Positions 8,065-15,334 of a stretch of DNA of 15,848 nucleotides are shown one piece after another (the stretch's first letter is position 1; the number at the start of each line of letters is the position of its first letter). Origin of the DNA: an uncultured Lentisphaeria bacterium (GTDB lineage Bacteria > Verrucomicrobiota > Lentisphaeria > Victivallales > Victivallaceae); assembly GCA_937888615.1 (NCBI GenBank), contig CALABZ010000265.1:1-15848 (forward strand), written 5' to 3'. The translations under genes were made by a program, and so were the position numbers. The notes under the pieces are model-generated. The model saw only the letters and a program-made list of their open reading frames with translations. It did not search any database and was not told the origin of the DNA.

Positions 8065-11000
8065 AAACACGCGGAAAAATCATCATCGCCGTCACGGCCG
8101 CGCTTCTCCTGCTGGCAGGGGGTGCGTATTTGCTGTTGATCCGTTTGGTCATGCCGAACTTTTACCGGGCCCGCCTGCCGGAAAACCTCGCCTCCCACGT
8201 GACCGGCGCGGGGCTCTTTGAAGTCCGGCTCGGCAACCTGACATTCGGCGCTCTCCAGGTGAAAGAAACGACTCTCAAGTTCAACCTCGGCAGCGGGAAA
8301 CCCTATGCCATCCTGCTGGACGGCATCAATGCCGAATGCCGTCTGACTCCCGACGACACCATCCTGATCAACGGACTTCCGCTCAATGAACTGTTCCCAA
8401 AGCTCCGTTCTTCCCTCGACGATCTGCCGGTCACCGAACTGCGGGCGGTCCACTGCCGCCTTTCCGGCGGACCGGATGTCGAATTGAAGGTGAAGCTCGA
8501 CGGTGCCGATTGGCGTTACTACGACACGGTATTGAAATCGACAGACCGCGCCCATCCGTTCCAACTCCGCGTCAATTGTGCCAAAGAAGCCCCGGAACAG
8601 CTTCGCATTCTGCTGGACGGTCGTTTCGACCTGCCGATACTGTTGAAAACGCTCACCGTTTTCAATCTGCCGGTACTTCCGCCGGCTTTCTCCATCAAAG
8701 GCGACGCGGAACTCAGCGGCTATGCCGTCATCAGCCGGAACAGCAGTATTCACAGCGCCCGCCTGAACATCCACCTGCAAGACACCGAAATATCCTGCGG
8801 AATGCTTCGCCTGAAAGATAATCGAAACACCCGTATCGTTTACAGCCGGGAACACGGTCAAATCACCCTGACCCTGTCGGACCTGCTCGTTGACGCCCCG
8901 GCCCGGTTCAAACTGAAAAAATTTACCGCCACGCTGCCGGAACGCGGCAGCCGCACGGCCAATTTCTCCGGTCAACTCGAATTGCGCGGCGGACGGCTCG
9001 GCGAACTTGAACTGTTGTCGGCGGAGAACTTCGATCACACGTTTCGCGGCACCTACACCCCGGAGAACGGCCTCTGGACCGCCTGGTCGGAATCCGGTAA
9101 AGTCCCGGCGGAAATCATCCTGAAAGACGCCGACCGCCTGATCCGCATGAGCCTCGGCGGCTACGAATGGAGCGGTAACGGACGCGCCGCCGAAACCGGT
9201 GATTTCAATTTGTCTGTGAAAAATACCCGCCTCACCGTGACCGGCAGTAAGGAACAACAGTCCTTTGACGGCGTCACGCTGAACCTGAACGGCGAACTCG
9301 GCAATGGCGGAAAATCGCTGGAGATTCGCGGCGAATTCGGCGTAAAGCAGGCTTCCGGCGATATTTTCACGCTGAATCAACTGACTGGAAACACGACGTT
9401 CTCCATCAAGGACAATCTATTGGAGGGCAAGCTCGAAGCCCGGGCTGCAAACGGTTTTTATCGCGATTATACGCTGGACAATGCGGCATTAAGCGGCGAC
9501 TTCCGCCTTGGCGTGTACGCGTCCCGGGAAAACCGTTCCTTCAAGGGAACCTTGTCCGCCGCGGACGCAACCCAGCCGCTCGGCCCCCACCCATTGAACT
9601 GGAAAAAACCGACGCTGAATACGGAACTCCTGTTGTCCCCCGACAGCGAACTCCTGCGCCTAACGCTTGACGGCGGTTCGGAAAGCGTATCATGGGATAT
9701 GTTCACGCTGGAAACGCCGCGCGGCAAGGGCGGGCTCGACAACGGCAAAATCACCGCCGACATCAGTTTCGGCAAGTCTTCGGCGGGACTGGACGGACAC
9801 CGCGTTTTCTCGCCGGAAGGCCAAATCAAGATCGAAGGAGCCTGCAAGGACGGTTCCGTTACACTCGAAAGTTCGCTGGAAACCGTCGAACTTTGGTATC
9901 TCGGCGAAAACGTCAGCGGCAAATTCGACCGCGTCCGCCTGAACGGCACGATTTCCCCGGAAGAAGTCGCCCTGCGCTTCGATGCGTCCGAAAGCAATGC
10001 GGAAAGCAAGGGAGGCAAGCTTCATTCCGGTAAAGTCACCGGCAAATATTCCAACATTTACAGCCAGGCCCTGCAACGCTGGGAAGCGGACCGGGTCCTG
10101 AGCGGAATACAGTTCCAGAACCTCGAGCTGAGCACGGCAAACCTCGCGGCCCTGCTCCCCACCCTGCAAATCACCCCGGACACCCTGACCATCCGCGACG
10201 CCGATTTCACCACGGGACCGCTCCAGTTCAAAAAAGTATCGCTTCGCCAGACCATCCCGGGCAATGGACGCCTGACCGTTGGTGAGTTCATCACCGGCGG
10301 ACTTCATCAGGAGGCATTGGAGGCCGCCACCGCGCTCACGCCGGAGGCTTGGTCCTTCAAGGGAAACCTGCCGCTGAACGCACTGAATCAGGCCCCCATG
10401 AGTTTCAAGGGAGTGCTGACCTGGCCCGAACTCAAGCCGCACCTGTCGGCACAATACCGGATCGCAAACTTTACATTCCAACGCCCCGTCGAACTCAACT
10501 TTCTGAATCCGAACTGGAAAGGCGTCAAACTTTCCGGTAACGGCAACTGGCAGGGGGAATTCGACGCGTCCGCCTCGGGAATTCTACACAAGGGAACCGC
10601 CACGCTGAAAAATGTCGCCCTCTTCGGCGGCAACTGGGCAATGGATTCCGTCAAAGGAACTCTCGAACTGACCGACCTCGCCCAATGCCTGACCCCCCCC
10701 CACCAGACGCTGGCATTCGGCAACATGATCATCGGCGGTTATGAATTAAGCGCCGGAAGCATGGCTTTCCACGCCGTCAACACGGACCGCTTCCTGCTGG
10801 AACACGCCGCATTCAACGCCCTCGGCGGACGTCTCGCCACCGCTGAACCAACCGAGTTTAAACCGGGTGCGCCGCTGGTAAAAGTGAAACTGAACGCGGA
10901 CGACATTGACCTCCCCCCTCTCCTCGCCATGCTCGGCATACCGGAGGCGGCCGGACAGGCAAAGGCAACCGGAATAATGCCGGTCGAGTTCGACAAGGGA

Positions 11001-11321
11001 CATGTCGTTTTCCGCAATGCGCGGCTTTCGGGGCTGGACGGTACGCTCAAGCTTCAGGGATTGGAAAAATTCGACGCGGGCGTACCGCAGGAACTGATCC
11101 GCAACGGCAATATCCCGTTCATCCAGGCAGTATTGAAAGATTTCATCTACCGCCGGCTTGAAGTGATCCTGAATCCCGAATCGGTCCAGCTTCGCGGGAC
11201 CGGACGTCCCGCCGCCAACGTACCCTATCGCTATGACTCCGCCGGACGGCGTTTCGTCCGTGTCGATCCCATCGACGGAATCGGGTCGGAGCTCGAAATC
11301 AATACCGAGATCAGGCTTTAA
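8061..11321 (+). CDS. AsmA/YdbH-like envelope protein (putative intermembrane lipid transport family)
   Basis: The 1086-residue protein has one N-terminal membrane anchor (IIIAVTAALLLLAGGAYLLLI, about residues 7-27) followed by a very long periplasmic part rich in alternating beta-strand patterns, as in AsmA-like bridge proteins (TamB, YhdP, YdbH). The C-terminal end (DIDLPPLLAMLGIPEAAGQAKATGIMPVEF...GHVVFRNARLSGLDGTLKLQ, then IQAVLKDFIYRRLEVILNP, then ELEINTEIRL) looks like the YdbH ('dicarboxylate transport', PF11739-type) domain. Family members are thought to move phospholipids between inner and outer membranes, which implies a diderm host. Its ATG overlaps the upstream stop (ATGA, 8061-8064), so translation is probably coupled. 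A terminator follows 30 nt after the stop. Assignment is by overall architecture and C-terminal pattern. Confidence 0.75.
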   Translation: MKTRGKIIIAVTAALLLLAGGAYLLLIRLVMPNFYRARLPENLASHVTGAGLFEVRLGNLTFGALQVKETTLKFNLGSGKPYAILLDGINAECRLTPDDTILINGLPLNELFPKLRSSLDDLPVTELRAVHCRLSGGPDVELKVKLDGADWRYYDTVLKSTDRAHPFQLRVNCAKEAPEQLRILLDGRFDLPILLKTLTVFNLPVLPPAFSIKGDAELSGYAVISRNSSIHSARLNIHLQDTEISCGMLRLKDNRNTRIVYSREHGQITLTLSDLLVDAPARFKLKKFTATLPERGSRTANFSGQLELRGGRLGELELLSAENFDHTFRGTYTPENGLWTAWSESGKVPAEIILKDADRLIRMSLGGYEWSGNGRAAETGDFNLSVKNTRLTVTGSKEQQSFDGVTLNLNGELGNGGKSLEIRGEFGVKQASGDIFTLNQLTGNTTFSIKDNLLEGKLEARAANGFYRDYTLDNAALSGDFRLGVYASRENRSFKGTLSAADATQPLGPHPLNWKKPTLNTELLLSPDSELLRLTLDGGSESVSWDMFTLETPRGKGGLDNGKITADISFGKSSAGLDGHRVFSPEGQIKIEGACKDGSVTLESSLETVELWYLGENVSGKFDRVRLNGTISPEEVALRFDASESNAESKGGKLHSGKVTGKYSNIYSQALQRWEADRVLSGIQFQNLELSTANLAALLPTLQITPDTLTIRDADFTTGPLQFKKVSLRQTIPGNGRLTVGEFITGGLHQEALEAATALTPEAWSFKGNLPLNALNQAPMSFKGVLTWPELKPHLSAQYRIANFTFQRPVELNFLNPNWKGVKLSGNGNWQGEFDASASGILHKGTATLKNVALFGGNWAMDSVKGTLELTDLAQCLTPPHQTLAFGNMIIGGYELSAGSMAFHAVNTDRFLLEHAAFNALGGRLATAEPTEFKPGAPLVKVKLNADDIDLPPLLAMLGIPEAAGQAKATGIMPVEFDKGHVVFRNARLSGLDGTLKLQGLEKFDAGVPQELIRNGNIPFIQAVLKDFIYRRLEVILNPESVQLRGTGRPAANVPYRYDSAGRRFVRVDPIDGIGSELEINTEIRL

Positions 11322-11350
11322 GGAATCAGGCTTCCGGCAAAACTCGTGAA

Positions 11351-11396
11351 TTGGGAAAAACGACAAACTTTCGGCAAAGTTTTTCCTTTTTCCCAA
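11351..11396. terminator. Nested hairpin terminator between convergent genes
   Basis: An inner stem AAACTTT/AAAGTTT with tetraloop CGGC (11365-11382) is followed by a T-rich run. It sits inside a perfect outer 10-bp repeat TTGGGAAAAA/TTTTTCCCAA. The A-run on the left and T-run on the right let it work in both directions, fitting the convergent arrangement. Confidence 0.8.
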
Positions 11397-11430
11397 ACCC
11401 TTTTTGCTTTTCAAACCTTTTTATATTCCA

Positions 11431-11467
11431 GCGCATAATCCGATTGCGTTGCAATCGGATTATGCGC
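11431..11467. repeat. Perfect 17-bp inverted repeat with 3-nt loop
   Basis: GCGCATAATCCGATTGC is followed by GTT and then its exact reverse complement. There is no T-run directly after it on either strand, so it does not look like a standard intrinsic terminator. It may be a cruciform or REP-like intergenic palindrome, or an RNA 3'-end stabiliser. Confidence 0.9.
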
Positions 11468-11495
11468 CAAACTTAAAAGTTTTTGGAAAGAGGGG

Positions 11496-11537
11496 GCGGG
11501 GAGAAGAACCTTTTTGCAAAAATGGTTTTCTCCCCGC
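11496..11537. repeat. Long GC-capped hairpin (possible dispersed terminator-like element)
   Basis: GCGGGGAGAA (11496-11505) pairs perfectly with TTCTCCCCGC (11528-11537). The stem continues inward with small bulges through AACC/GGTT to CTTTTTGCAAAAA, giving about 19 pairs. It begins 27 nt past the stop of the minus-strand 151-residue gene and probably ends that transcript, although a C-rich rather than T-rich stretch follows on that strand. Confidence 0.6.
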
Positions 11538-11563
11538 GCAGAACGGTTGCCGGAAGCGTCGGG

Positions 11564-12019
11564 TTATTTGTCCGCTTCGGTGAAAACTTTCGATTTATGC
11601 CCGGATTCCGCCGGATAAATCGTCATTTGACAGCGCGGAAGCCGACGGTCTATCAAGTTATATTCACAGACATAACCGGCTTTTTCCAGCAACGGAATAA
11701 CCCAGCCGGGACAGTGGTCGCAATATTTTTCGCAGGGTCCGGCGTCGTTGTCGGTGACTTTACTCAAGCTTGGGCACTTGTGCATCGTGAGAACCATCCG
11801 GACCGGGTGAAGTTCCAGCGACAAATCGCAGTTTTCCTCAATGCGGATGTGTTCCCAGTAATCGTACATCCCCTGCAAACCCTTTTCCCGGAAAAGTGCC
11901 AGACAGTGCAACTCCTGGTGCTTCGATATCTCGCGGTAATAGGGTTCGAGCCCGCCGCGGCGGTCGAGAAACTTGAAAACCTCGTTGTAAAAACGAACGA
12001 AATGATCACTCGGTATCAT
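11564..12019 (-). CDS. Cysteine-rich protein of unknown function (downstream partner)
   Basis: A soluble 151-residue protein with eight cysteines (39, 64, 82, 96, 100, 103, 118, 130). The core is VRMVLTMHKCP, then GPCEKYCDHCPGW, then GYVCEYN and LPRCQMTIY. The clustered C-x3-C-x2-C could bind metal. Its order (helical N-terminal half, beta hairpin ending in Cys-Pro, Tyr-Cys about 20 residues later, late Cys before Gln) resembles the protein encoded just upstream, so the two may be divergent copies of one fold. A distant match to the L-2-amino-thiazoline-4-carboxylate hydrolase-like family is possible but unproven. The start is fixed by GGAGG 7 nt upstream (12027-12031) and by its ATG overlapping the upstream TGA. 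It is the last gene of the minus-strand gntR cluster. Confidence 0.75.
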   Translation of the reverse strand: MIPSDHFVRFYNEVFKFLDRRGGLEPYYREISKHQELHCLALFREKGLQGMYDYWEHIRIEENCDLSLELHPVRMVLTMHKCPSLSKVTDNDAGPCEKYCDHCPGWVIPLLEKAGYVCEYNLIDRRLPRCQMTIYPAESGHKSKVFTEADK

Positions 12020-12459
12020 GCTTCCACCTCCTTGCGGAAAACCTGTCGGCAATGGCCGCACCCCAAAATTTCAGTGCTCGTCCGCCACGGCGTACCGTCG
12101 CACATGGCGGCGTTGACGTCAATGGTCTGGCGGCAGAAGTACGGCGACAGGGTCAATCCCAATGCCCGTACCTGCTTCACCGCCGGGCACTCCAGCACCT
12201 CCAGCACGATCTCATCGGGACCGGCCTCCAGATTGTAAACCGCACCTTCGCGATCGAAATAATAACGGATATGCTCGATCAATTCCGAGGCGTCACCGTT
12301 TTTGAGTTTTTCATGAATCGAACGATAGACGTCCTTGCCGACTTTCGAGAAAATCTCCCGCAACGCGTCTTCGCCATAATGCTCCACTACATAGTCCACG
12401 GTCGTATTCAGGGTGCCGTGGAAGTCCTTGTGGACCTCACCACTATCCCGGTAACGCAT
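12016..12459 (-). CDS. Cysteine-containing protein of unknown function (upstream partner)
   Basis: A 147-residue soluble protein. The N-terminal two-thirds is helical (TTVDYVVEHYGEDALREIF, then DVYRSIHEKLKNG). A beta segment EIVLEVLECP (C91-P92), SPYFCRQT (C109), AAMC (C120) and a C-terminal GCGHCRQVF (C134, C137) follow. The C-P, F/Y-C and C-(R)-Q spacing parallels the downstream 151-residue protein. The pattern recalls small enzymes related to L-2-amino-thiazoline-4-carboxylate hydrolase, with cysteine as a candidate active-site or metal ligand; this is inference. The start ATG 12459 is 2 nt past the aldolase stop, with GAGGAG 11 nt upstream, and the stop overlaps the next ATG. A long open frame running upstream to 12750 in this phase overlaps the aldolase gene and is not coding. 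Confidence 0.75.
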   Translation of the reverse strand: MRYRDSGEVHKDFHGTLNTTVDYVVEHYGEDALREIFSKVGKDVYRSIHEKLKNGDASELIEHIRYYFDREGAVYNLEAGPDEIVLEVLECPAVKQVRALGLTLSPYFCRQTIDVNAAMCDGTPWRTSTEILGCGHCRQVFRKEVEA

Positions 12460-12461
12460 CG

Positions 12462-13358
12462 TCAGTCCAGCTCCTCTTTGTATTGTTCTAGACACTGTTC
12501 GATCTCCCGGCGGCGACCGGCGGTCAGCTTGTCCATGTCTTCGACCAGCGTGAACGCGCTCTGGATCAGCCCGAGGCGCGCCAGGGCGTATTTCTGCCCG
12601 CACCAGACGGTTTCCAAACCCTTGCCGTAGACTCCGTGAAAAATCCGGATCATGGTATTCTGCAAACGCACCGCCCCAGCGGTATCGCCGGCATCCACGG
12701 CCCGGGCCACCCCGACCATGAGCTTCGAGATCAACGCCCCCATGCCGCACAACATGCCGTCATTGCCAACCGTCAGGGCCTCGTCAACCGCCCATTCCTG
12801 TCCTTCAAGCAGCAATGTTTTGAAACCGCGGTCATCGCGCAGGAGCAGTAATTCGCGCCGCAGCCACATGCTCGACGAAGAATTCTTGATTCCTTTCAAA
12901 TTCGGGTGCGCCATGATTTCAGCAAATTGCTCCAACGACAGATTGATTCCGTTATTCGGGGGACAATGGTAATAATAAACCGGACGGTCCGCCTGATCCA
13001 GCACGGTGAGGATTGATTTCAGCGGATTGAGCGCGGATGTTTTCGCGGGCGGCATGTAGATGTAACTGTCGAATTTATATTTGGCATAGCGCTTCATGTT
13101 CTTCAGGCTGAGCCCCAACGAAGTGGCGGAAATCCCGGCCAGCAGGTCAATGCGTCCATCAATGATGGCGGAACATTCCGCTACCAGGTTTTCCTTGAAA
13201 TCATCGTCGAAGCTCCCCCATTCCCCCATTGAGCCGAGGATGAAAATACCGTCCAGCCCATGCCGGATATTCCGTTCGAAAATGTTGCGAAGCCCCTCGC
13301 GATCAAGACTTCCGTCTTCAAGCAGGGGGGTTACAGTGGCAGAAAACACCTTTTTCAT
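12462..13358 (-). CDS. DapA/NanA-family class I aldolase
   Basis: A 298-residue TIM-barrel lyase of the dihydrodipicolinate synthase/N-acetylneuraminate lyase family. Seen are SATVTPLLEDGSLD near the start, the pyruvate-binding GSMGE motif (42-46), YYYHCPP with catalytic Tyr130, and LKGIKNSS with Schiff-base Lys158. The Tyr-Lys spacing of 28 equals that of E. coli DapA. Family members condense or cleave pyruvate (or a related 2-keto acid) with an aldehyde. A dapA label is not justified: the gene sits behind a GntR regulator with two small unknown proteins, which suggests catabolism of a sugar acid, sialic-acid-like or hydroxyproline-type compound. AAGG at 13365-13368 precedes the ATG by 6 nt. 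An inverted repeat lies directly upstream. Confidence 0.88.
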   Translation of the reverse strand: MKKVFSATVTPLLEDGSLDREGLRNIFERNIRHGLDGIFILGSMGEWGSFDDDFKENLVAECSAIIDGRIDLLAGISATSLGLSLKNMKRYAKYKFDSYIYMPPAKTSALNPLKSILTVLDQADRPVYYYHCPPNNGINLSLEQFAEIMAHPNLKGIKNSSSSMWLRRELLLLRDDRGFKTLLLEGQEWAVDEALTVGNDGMLCGMGALISKLMVGVARAVDAGDTAGAVRLQNTMIRIFHGVYGKGLETVWCGQKYALARLGLIQSAFTLVEDMDKLTAGRRREIEQCLEQYKEELD

Positions 13359-13374
13359 AAAACACCTTTTATTT

Positions 13375-13404
13375 TATTAACGTTCAATAACTTGAACGAT
13401 TCAA
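13375..13404 (-). promoter_or_regulatory. Possible promoter of the aldolase with an 18-bp operator-like inverted repeat in its spacer
   Basis: On the minus strand TTGAAT (13399-13404) and TTAATA (13375-13380) are separated by 18 nt. That spacer is exactly the inverted repeat CGTTCAATAACTTGAACG (7-bp arms, 4-nt centre; 13381-13398). A bound repressor there would block RNA polymerase. The resulting leader would be only about 10 nt, so the promoter boxes are less certain than the repeat. Confidence 0.5.
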
Positions 13405-13429
13405 ATGAATTACTGTCGGATATAGTGGC

Positions 13430-14083
13430 TTACCACTTCTGATAAGGTTCGAAATGCGCCTTCATCACCCGCCGGAATTCCTCCAGCGAACCGTGTTCAA
13501 GCGCCTCGCAGATGTCGGAATGACCGGGGGGATGCAGTTTCCAGTCGGGCTTCATAGGGTAGTCGAATATCCGGGTCAGGATTTCGCAGAATCCGCTGGC
13601 CAGCTCGTTGCCGCCGATGGCGAACAACGCACCATGAAACGCGACTTCATCGGGTCCGGAATAAGCTTGGTTCGGCTCCCCGGCCAATTCACGAAGGTGC
13701 TGAATCGCCTGCTTCGTCTTGCGGGCATAAATGAAATCAACCATCCCGAGTTCCATGACGATACGGAGCCCCATAAATTCCCGGCATTCCGTCTCGGAGA
13801 AAAGGTCGGCGTCCGCCAGCTTGGTGACCCCGGCGAAAGCATTCGGCCGGGCAAGGACCATACCCCTGCGTTTCCGGGATTCGACCAAACCCAGCGCTTT
13901 CAGACGGCTGACGCCTTCGCGCACAATGTGACGGCTGACATTCAAGTTCGACGCCAACTCTTCTTCGCGTGGAAGCAAGTCACCGGGCTGCAACCCGGAA
14001 CTCCGAATGTATTCGAGCAGACAGTTTTCGACACCGTCCGCCAGCGTAACCGTTTTCAATGCGTTCAAGGCTTCCATAATCAT
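13430..14083 (-). CDS. GntR/FadR-type transcriptional regulator
   Basis: About 217 residues. The N-terminal winged helix-turn-helix is typical of GntR: LLEYIRSSGLQPGDLLPREEELASNLNVSRHIVREGVSRLKALGLVESRKRRGMVL. The C-terminal helical FCD ligand domain has DEVAFHGALFAIGGNEL, then HSDICEALEHGSLEEFRRVMKAHF, supplying the Asp and three His that usually bind a metal and a carboxylate effector. It likely represses its own gene and the downstream aldolase genes and releases on binding a sugar acid or organic acid; the ligand is unknown. A 17-bp palindrome overlies its transcription start. Start choice is uncertain: GTG 14086, ATG 14083 and ATG 14077 are in frame and none has a clear ribosome-binding site. 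Confidence 0.88.
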   Translation of the reverse strand: MIMEALNALKTVTLADGVENCLLEYIRSSGLQPGDLLPREEELASNLNVSRHIVREGVSRLKALGLVESRKRRGMVLARPNAFAGVTKLADADLFSETECREFMGLRIVMELGMVDFIYARKTKQAIQHLRELAGEPNQAYSGPDEVAFHGALFAIGGNELASGFCEILTRIFDYPMKPDWKLHPPGHSDICEALEHGSLEEFRRVMKAHFEPYQKW

Positions 14084-14095
14084 CACGATATGTTT

Positions 14096-14112
14096 AATAT
14101 GTTCAACATATT
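14096..14112. promoter_or_regulatory. 17-bp palindromic operator at the gntR start site
   Basis: AATATGTTCAACATATT is a perfect palindrome with a single central base, placed 2 nt downstream of the -10 box and therefore over the start of transcription. The length and odd-centred symmetry suit a GntR/FadR-type dimer. It shares the core GTTCAA with the repeat before the aldolase gene, which suggests one regulator for both. Confidence 0.65.
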
Positions 14113-14114
14113 TA

Positions 14115-14143
14115 AATATACAATGATTTTTTCATTCTGTCAA
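14115..14143 (-). promoter_or_regulatory. Sigma70-type promoter of the gntR gene
   Basis: On the minus strand a perfect TTGACA (14138-14143) and TATATT (14115-14120) are separated by 17 nt. A strong promoter with a palindrome just downstream is a common arrangement for autorepression. Confidence 0.75.
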
Positions 14144-14571
14144 CCGCCGAACGAAAAATTTATCGAAATTGCAATCGCCCCGGCCAAATGATTGAACCGG
14201 GGAATACCCGCCTTGATCCCTGACTTCGTCTTCAATGCCATTTCCCATTTTTATGCTTCTCTAATTTGATTTTTCATATCACTGCGTTATTGTATGTTTA
14301 AGTTTATTCAAAGAAGTGGGTCACCGCACACTATACTCAATTAGGGTGAAACTTTAAAATTTGGTGAGGGAGATTGGATCGTGATTTTTTTTTGATCAGG
14401 ATAAAGCCCGATGCGGGCATCGGACGAATGAGCAACGAAAAAAAGCGCTGTTCAAGCTTCTCGACCCTGCGGGCCTTGCCGTTTCTCCGCCCCGGCTTTC
14501 CGCCTTGCCGTTTCTTCGATACCAAAATATCTCCGTCTATAGTAAAAATGTCAATAACCAGGAGTATACGA
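14144..14571. other. Non-coding stretch upstream of the small membrane protein
   Basis: No convincing gene is present in these 428 nt. Open frames on both strands have Pro/Arg/Ser-rich low-complexity translations. Items seen: a hairpin CCGATG/CATCGG with loop CGGG (14408-14423) just after a run of nine T's, and a 14-bp direct repeat GCCTTGCCGTTTCT at 14473-14486 and 14502-14515. A weak promoter-like pair TTCGAT (14515-14520) and TATAGT (14538-14543), 17 nt apart, could serve the next gene. Confidence 0.5.
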
Positions 14572-14838
14572 ATGAATGATGAATCCCAAAAAGAAAAAGC
14601 AACCTCTTTAGCGAAAACTTCAGCCAATCTGGGGGGGGTTGCTGTCATTGCTTCCATATTTTCCTCATTGATTGCAATCGGACTCGGCATTGCCGCCATC
14701 GTCACCGCGATCGTGGTGCTGAACGACAACCCCAACAAACCATCGACCAGCCAGGCAAAACTTGCAATCGCATCCGCGATTATCGCGTTTCTGATCCCTG
14801 TAATCATGAAAGTCCTTATCCAAATCACAGTACATTAA
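14572..14838 (+). CDS. Small two-helix membrane protein, function unknown
   Basis: An 88-residue protein. A polar N-terminus (MNDESQKEKATSLAKTSAN) is followed by a long hydrophobic helix (GGVAVIASIFSSLIAIGLGIAAIVTAIVVL, about 21-50), a polar turn rich in Asn and Pro (NDNPNKPSTSQAK), and a second hydrophobic helix (LAIASAIIAFLIPVIMKVLIQI). This predicts an inner-membrane hairpin. No named family was recognised. AGGAG at 14560-14564 lies 7 nt before ATG 14572, so the longer in-frame reading from 14374 is rejected; its extra part is low-complexity. It stands alone, with a strong terminator 24 nt after the stop. Confidence 0.65.
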   Translation: MNDESQKEKATSLAKTSANLGGVAVIASIFSSLIAIGLGIAAIVTAIVVLNDNPNKPSTSQAKLAIASAIIAFLIPVIMKVLIQITVH

Positions 14839-14862
14839 AGCGTTTCTGTTTCATCGCCAGGT

Positions 14863-14919
14863 AAAACCTCGGGCTCCCGGTCGACATTTACTTATGACGC
14901 ACCGAAAGCCCGAGGTTTT
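14863..14919. terminator. Bidirectional terminator between the membrane-protein gene and the LamG fragment
   Basis: AAAACCTCGGGCT (14863-14875) and AGCCCGAGGTTTT (14907-14919) form a perfect 13-bp stem, with a further 4-bp CGGT/ACCG helix inside the 31-nt interior. A's lead in and T's lead out, so it suits both converging transcripts. Confidence 0.75.
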
Positions 14920-14991
14920 CCAAGCTCAATCGTTTTCGTTCCTCCGGTTCATCGCCGGCATTTTCCCGATGATAACGAAAAAGGAATAATT

Positions 14992-15334
14992 CTAATTATA
15001 CTCTTGGCTGAGGATCGTGACTTCGTCCGCGTCCAACGCAAGGTTATAGACGTGGCACTGGGCAATTGATCCCAACCAGAAATCGGAAGAACCCATATAG
15101 GCCCCGATTGAGCCCAGATTCAATTGAGTGTTACGAGCCATTTCGATATTGGCCGTCAAGCCGCCGTTAACGTAGAGCAGGGCACGACCGGTACTGTTGA
15201 CGATTGCGATATGGTTCCACGAGCCGGAAGAGAAGACTCCGGCCGCGCTGTCGACCTGGAATTGTACGTCTCCGCCTCCGGATTGTCCTACCGTCCCGGT
15301 AGCGGATGCGCCAACCGTCCTCAGGGTGTTCAGC
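14992..15334 (-). pseudogene. C-terminal fragment of a LamG/concanavalin-like domain protein
   Basis: The minus-strand frame ending at TAG 14992-14994 encodes about 110 recognisable residues of a laminin-G-like jelly roll: FSSGSWNHIAIVNSTGRALLYVNGG, then GSIGAYMGSSDFWLGSIAQCHVYNLAL, then ADEVTILSQEYN. In such proteins the SWNHIA...LYVNG strands and the W.G.I...VYN.AL ending are the hallmark. These domains usually sit at the end of large secreted carbohydrate-binding or adhesive proteins. Everything upstream is missing: near 15314-15335 the sequence changes into group II intron reverse transcriptase in a different frame. The right boundary is approximate (about 20 nt). It may be a pseudogene, or a junction created in assembly. 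Confidence 0.7.

Noticed and set aside
7995..9380. A 461-codon minus-strand open frame
   Set aside because: It is antisense to the formyltransferase and YdbH-like genes, which have better starts, ribosome-binding sites and family features.
11483..12238. A 251-codon plus-strand open frame
   Set aside because: It covers two overlapping minus-strand genes with good ribosome-binding sites and starts inside a hairpin element.
12460..12750. N-terminal extension of the 147-residue protein
   Set aside because: It overlaps the end of the aldolase gene, is Arg/Gly-rich shadow sequence, and the ATG at 12459 follows the aldolase stop by 2 nt.
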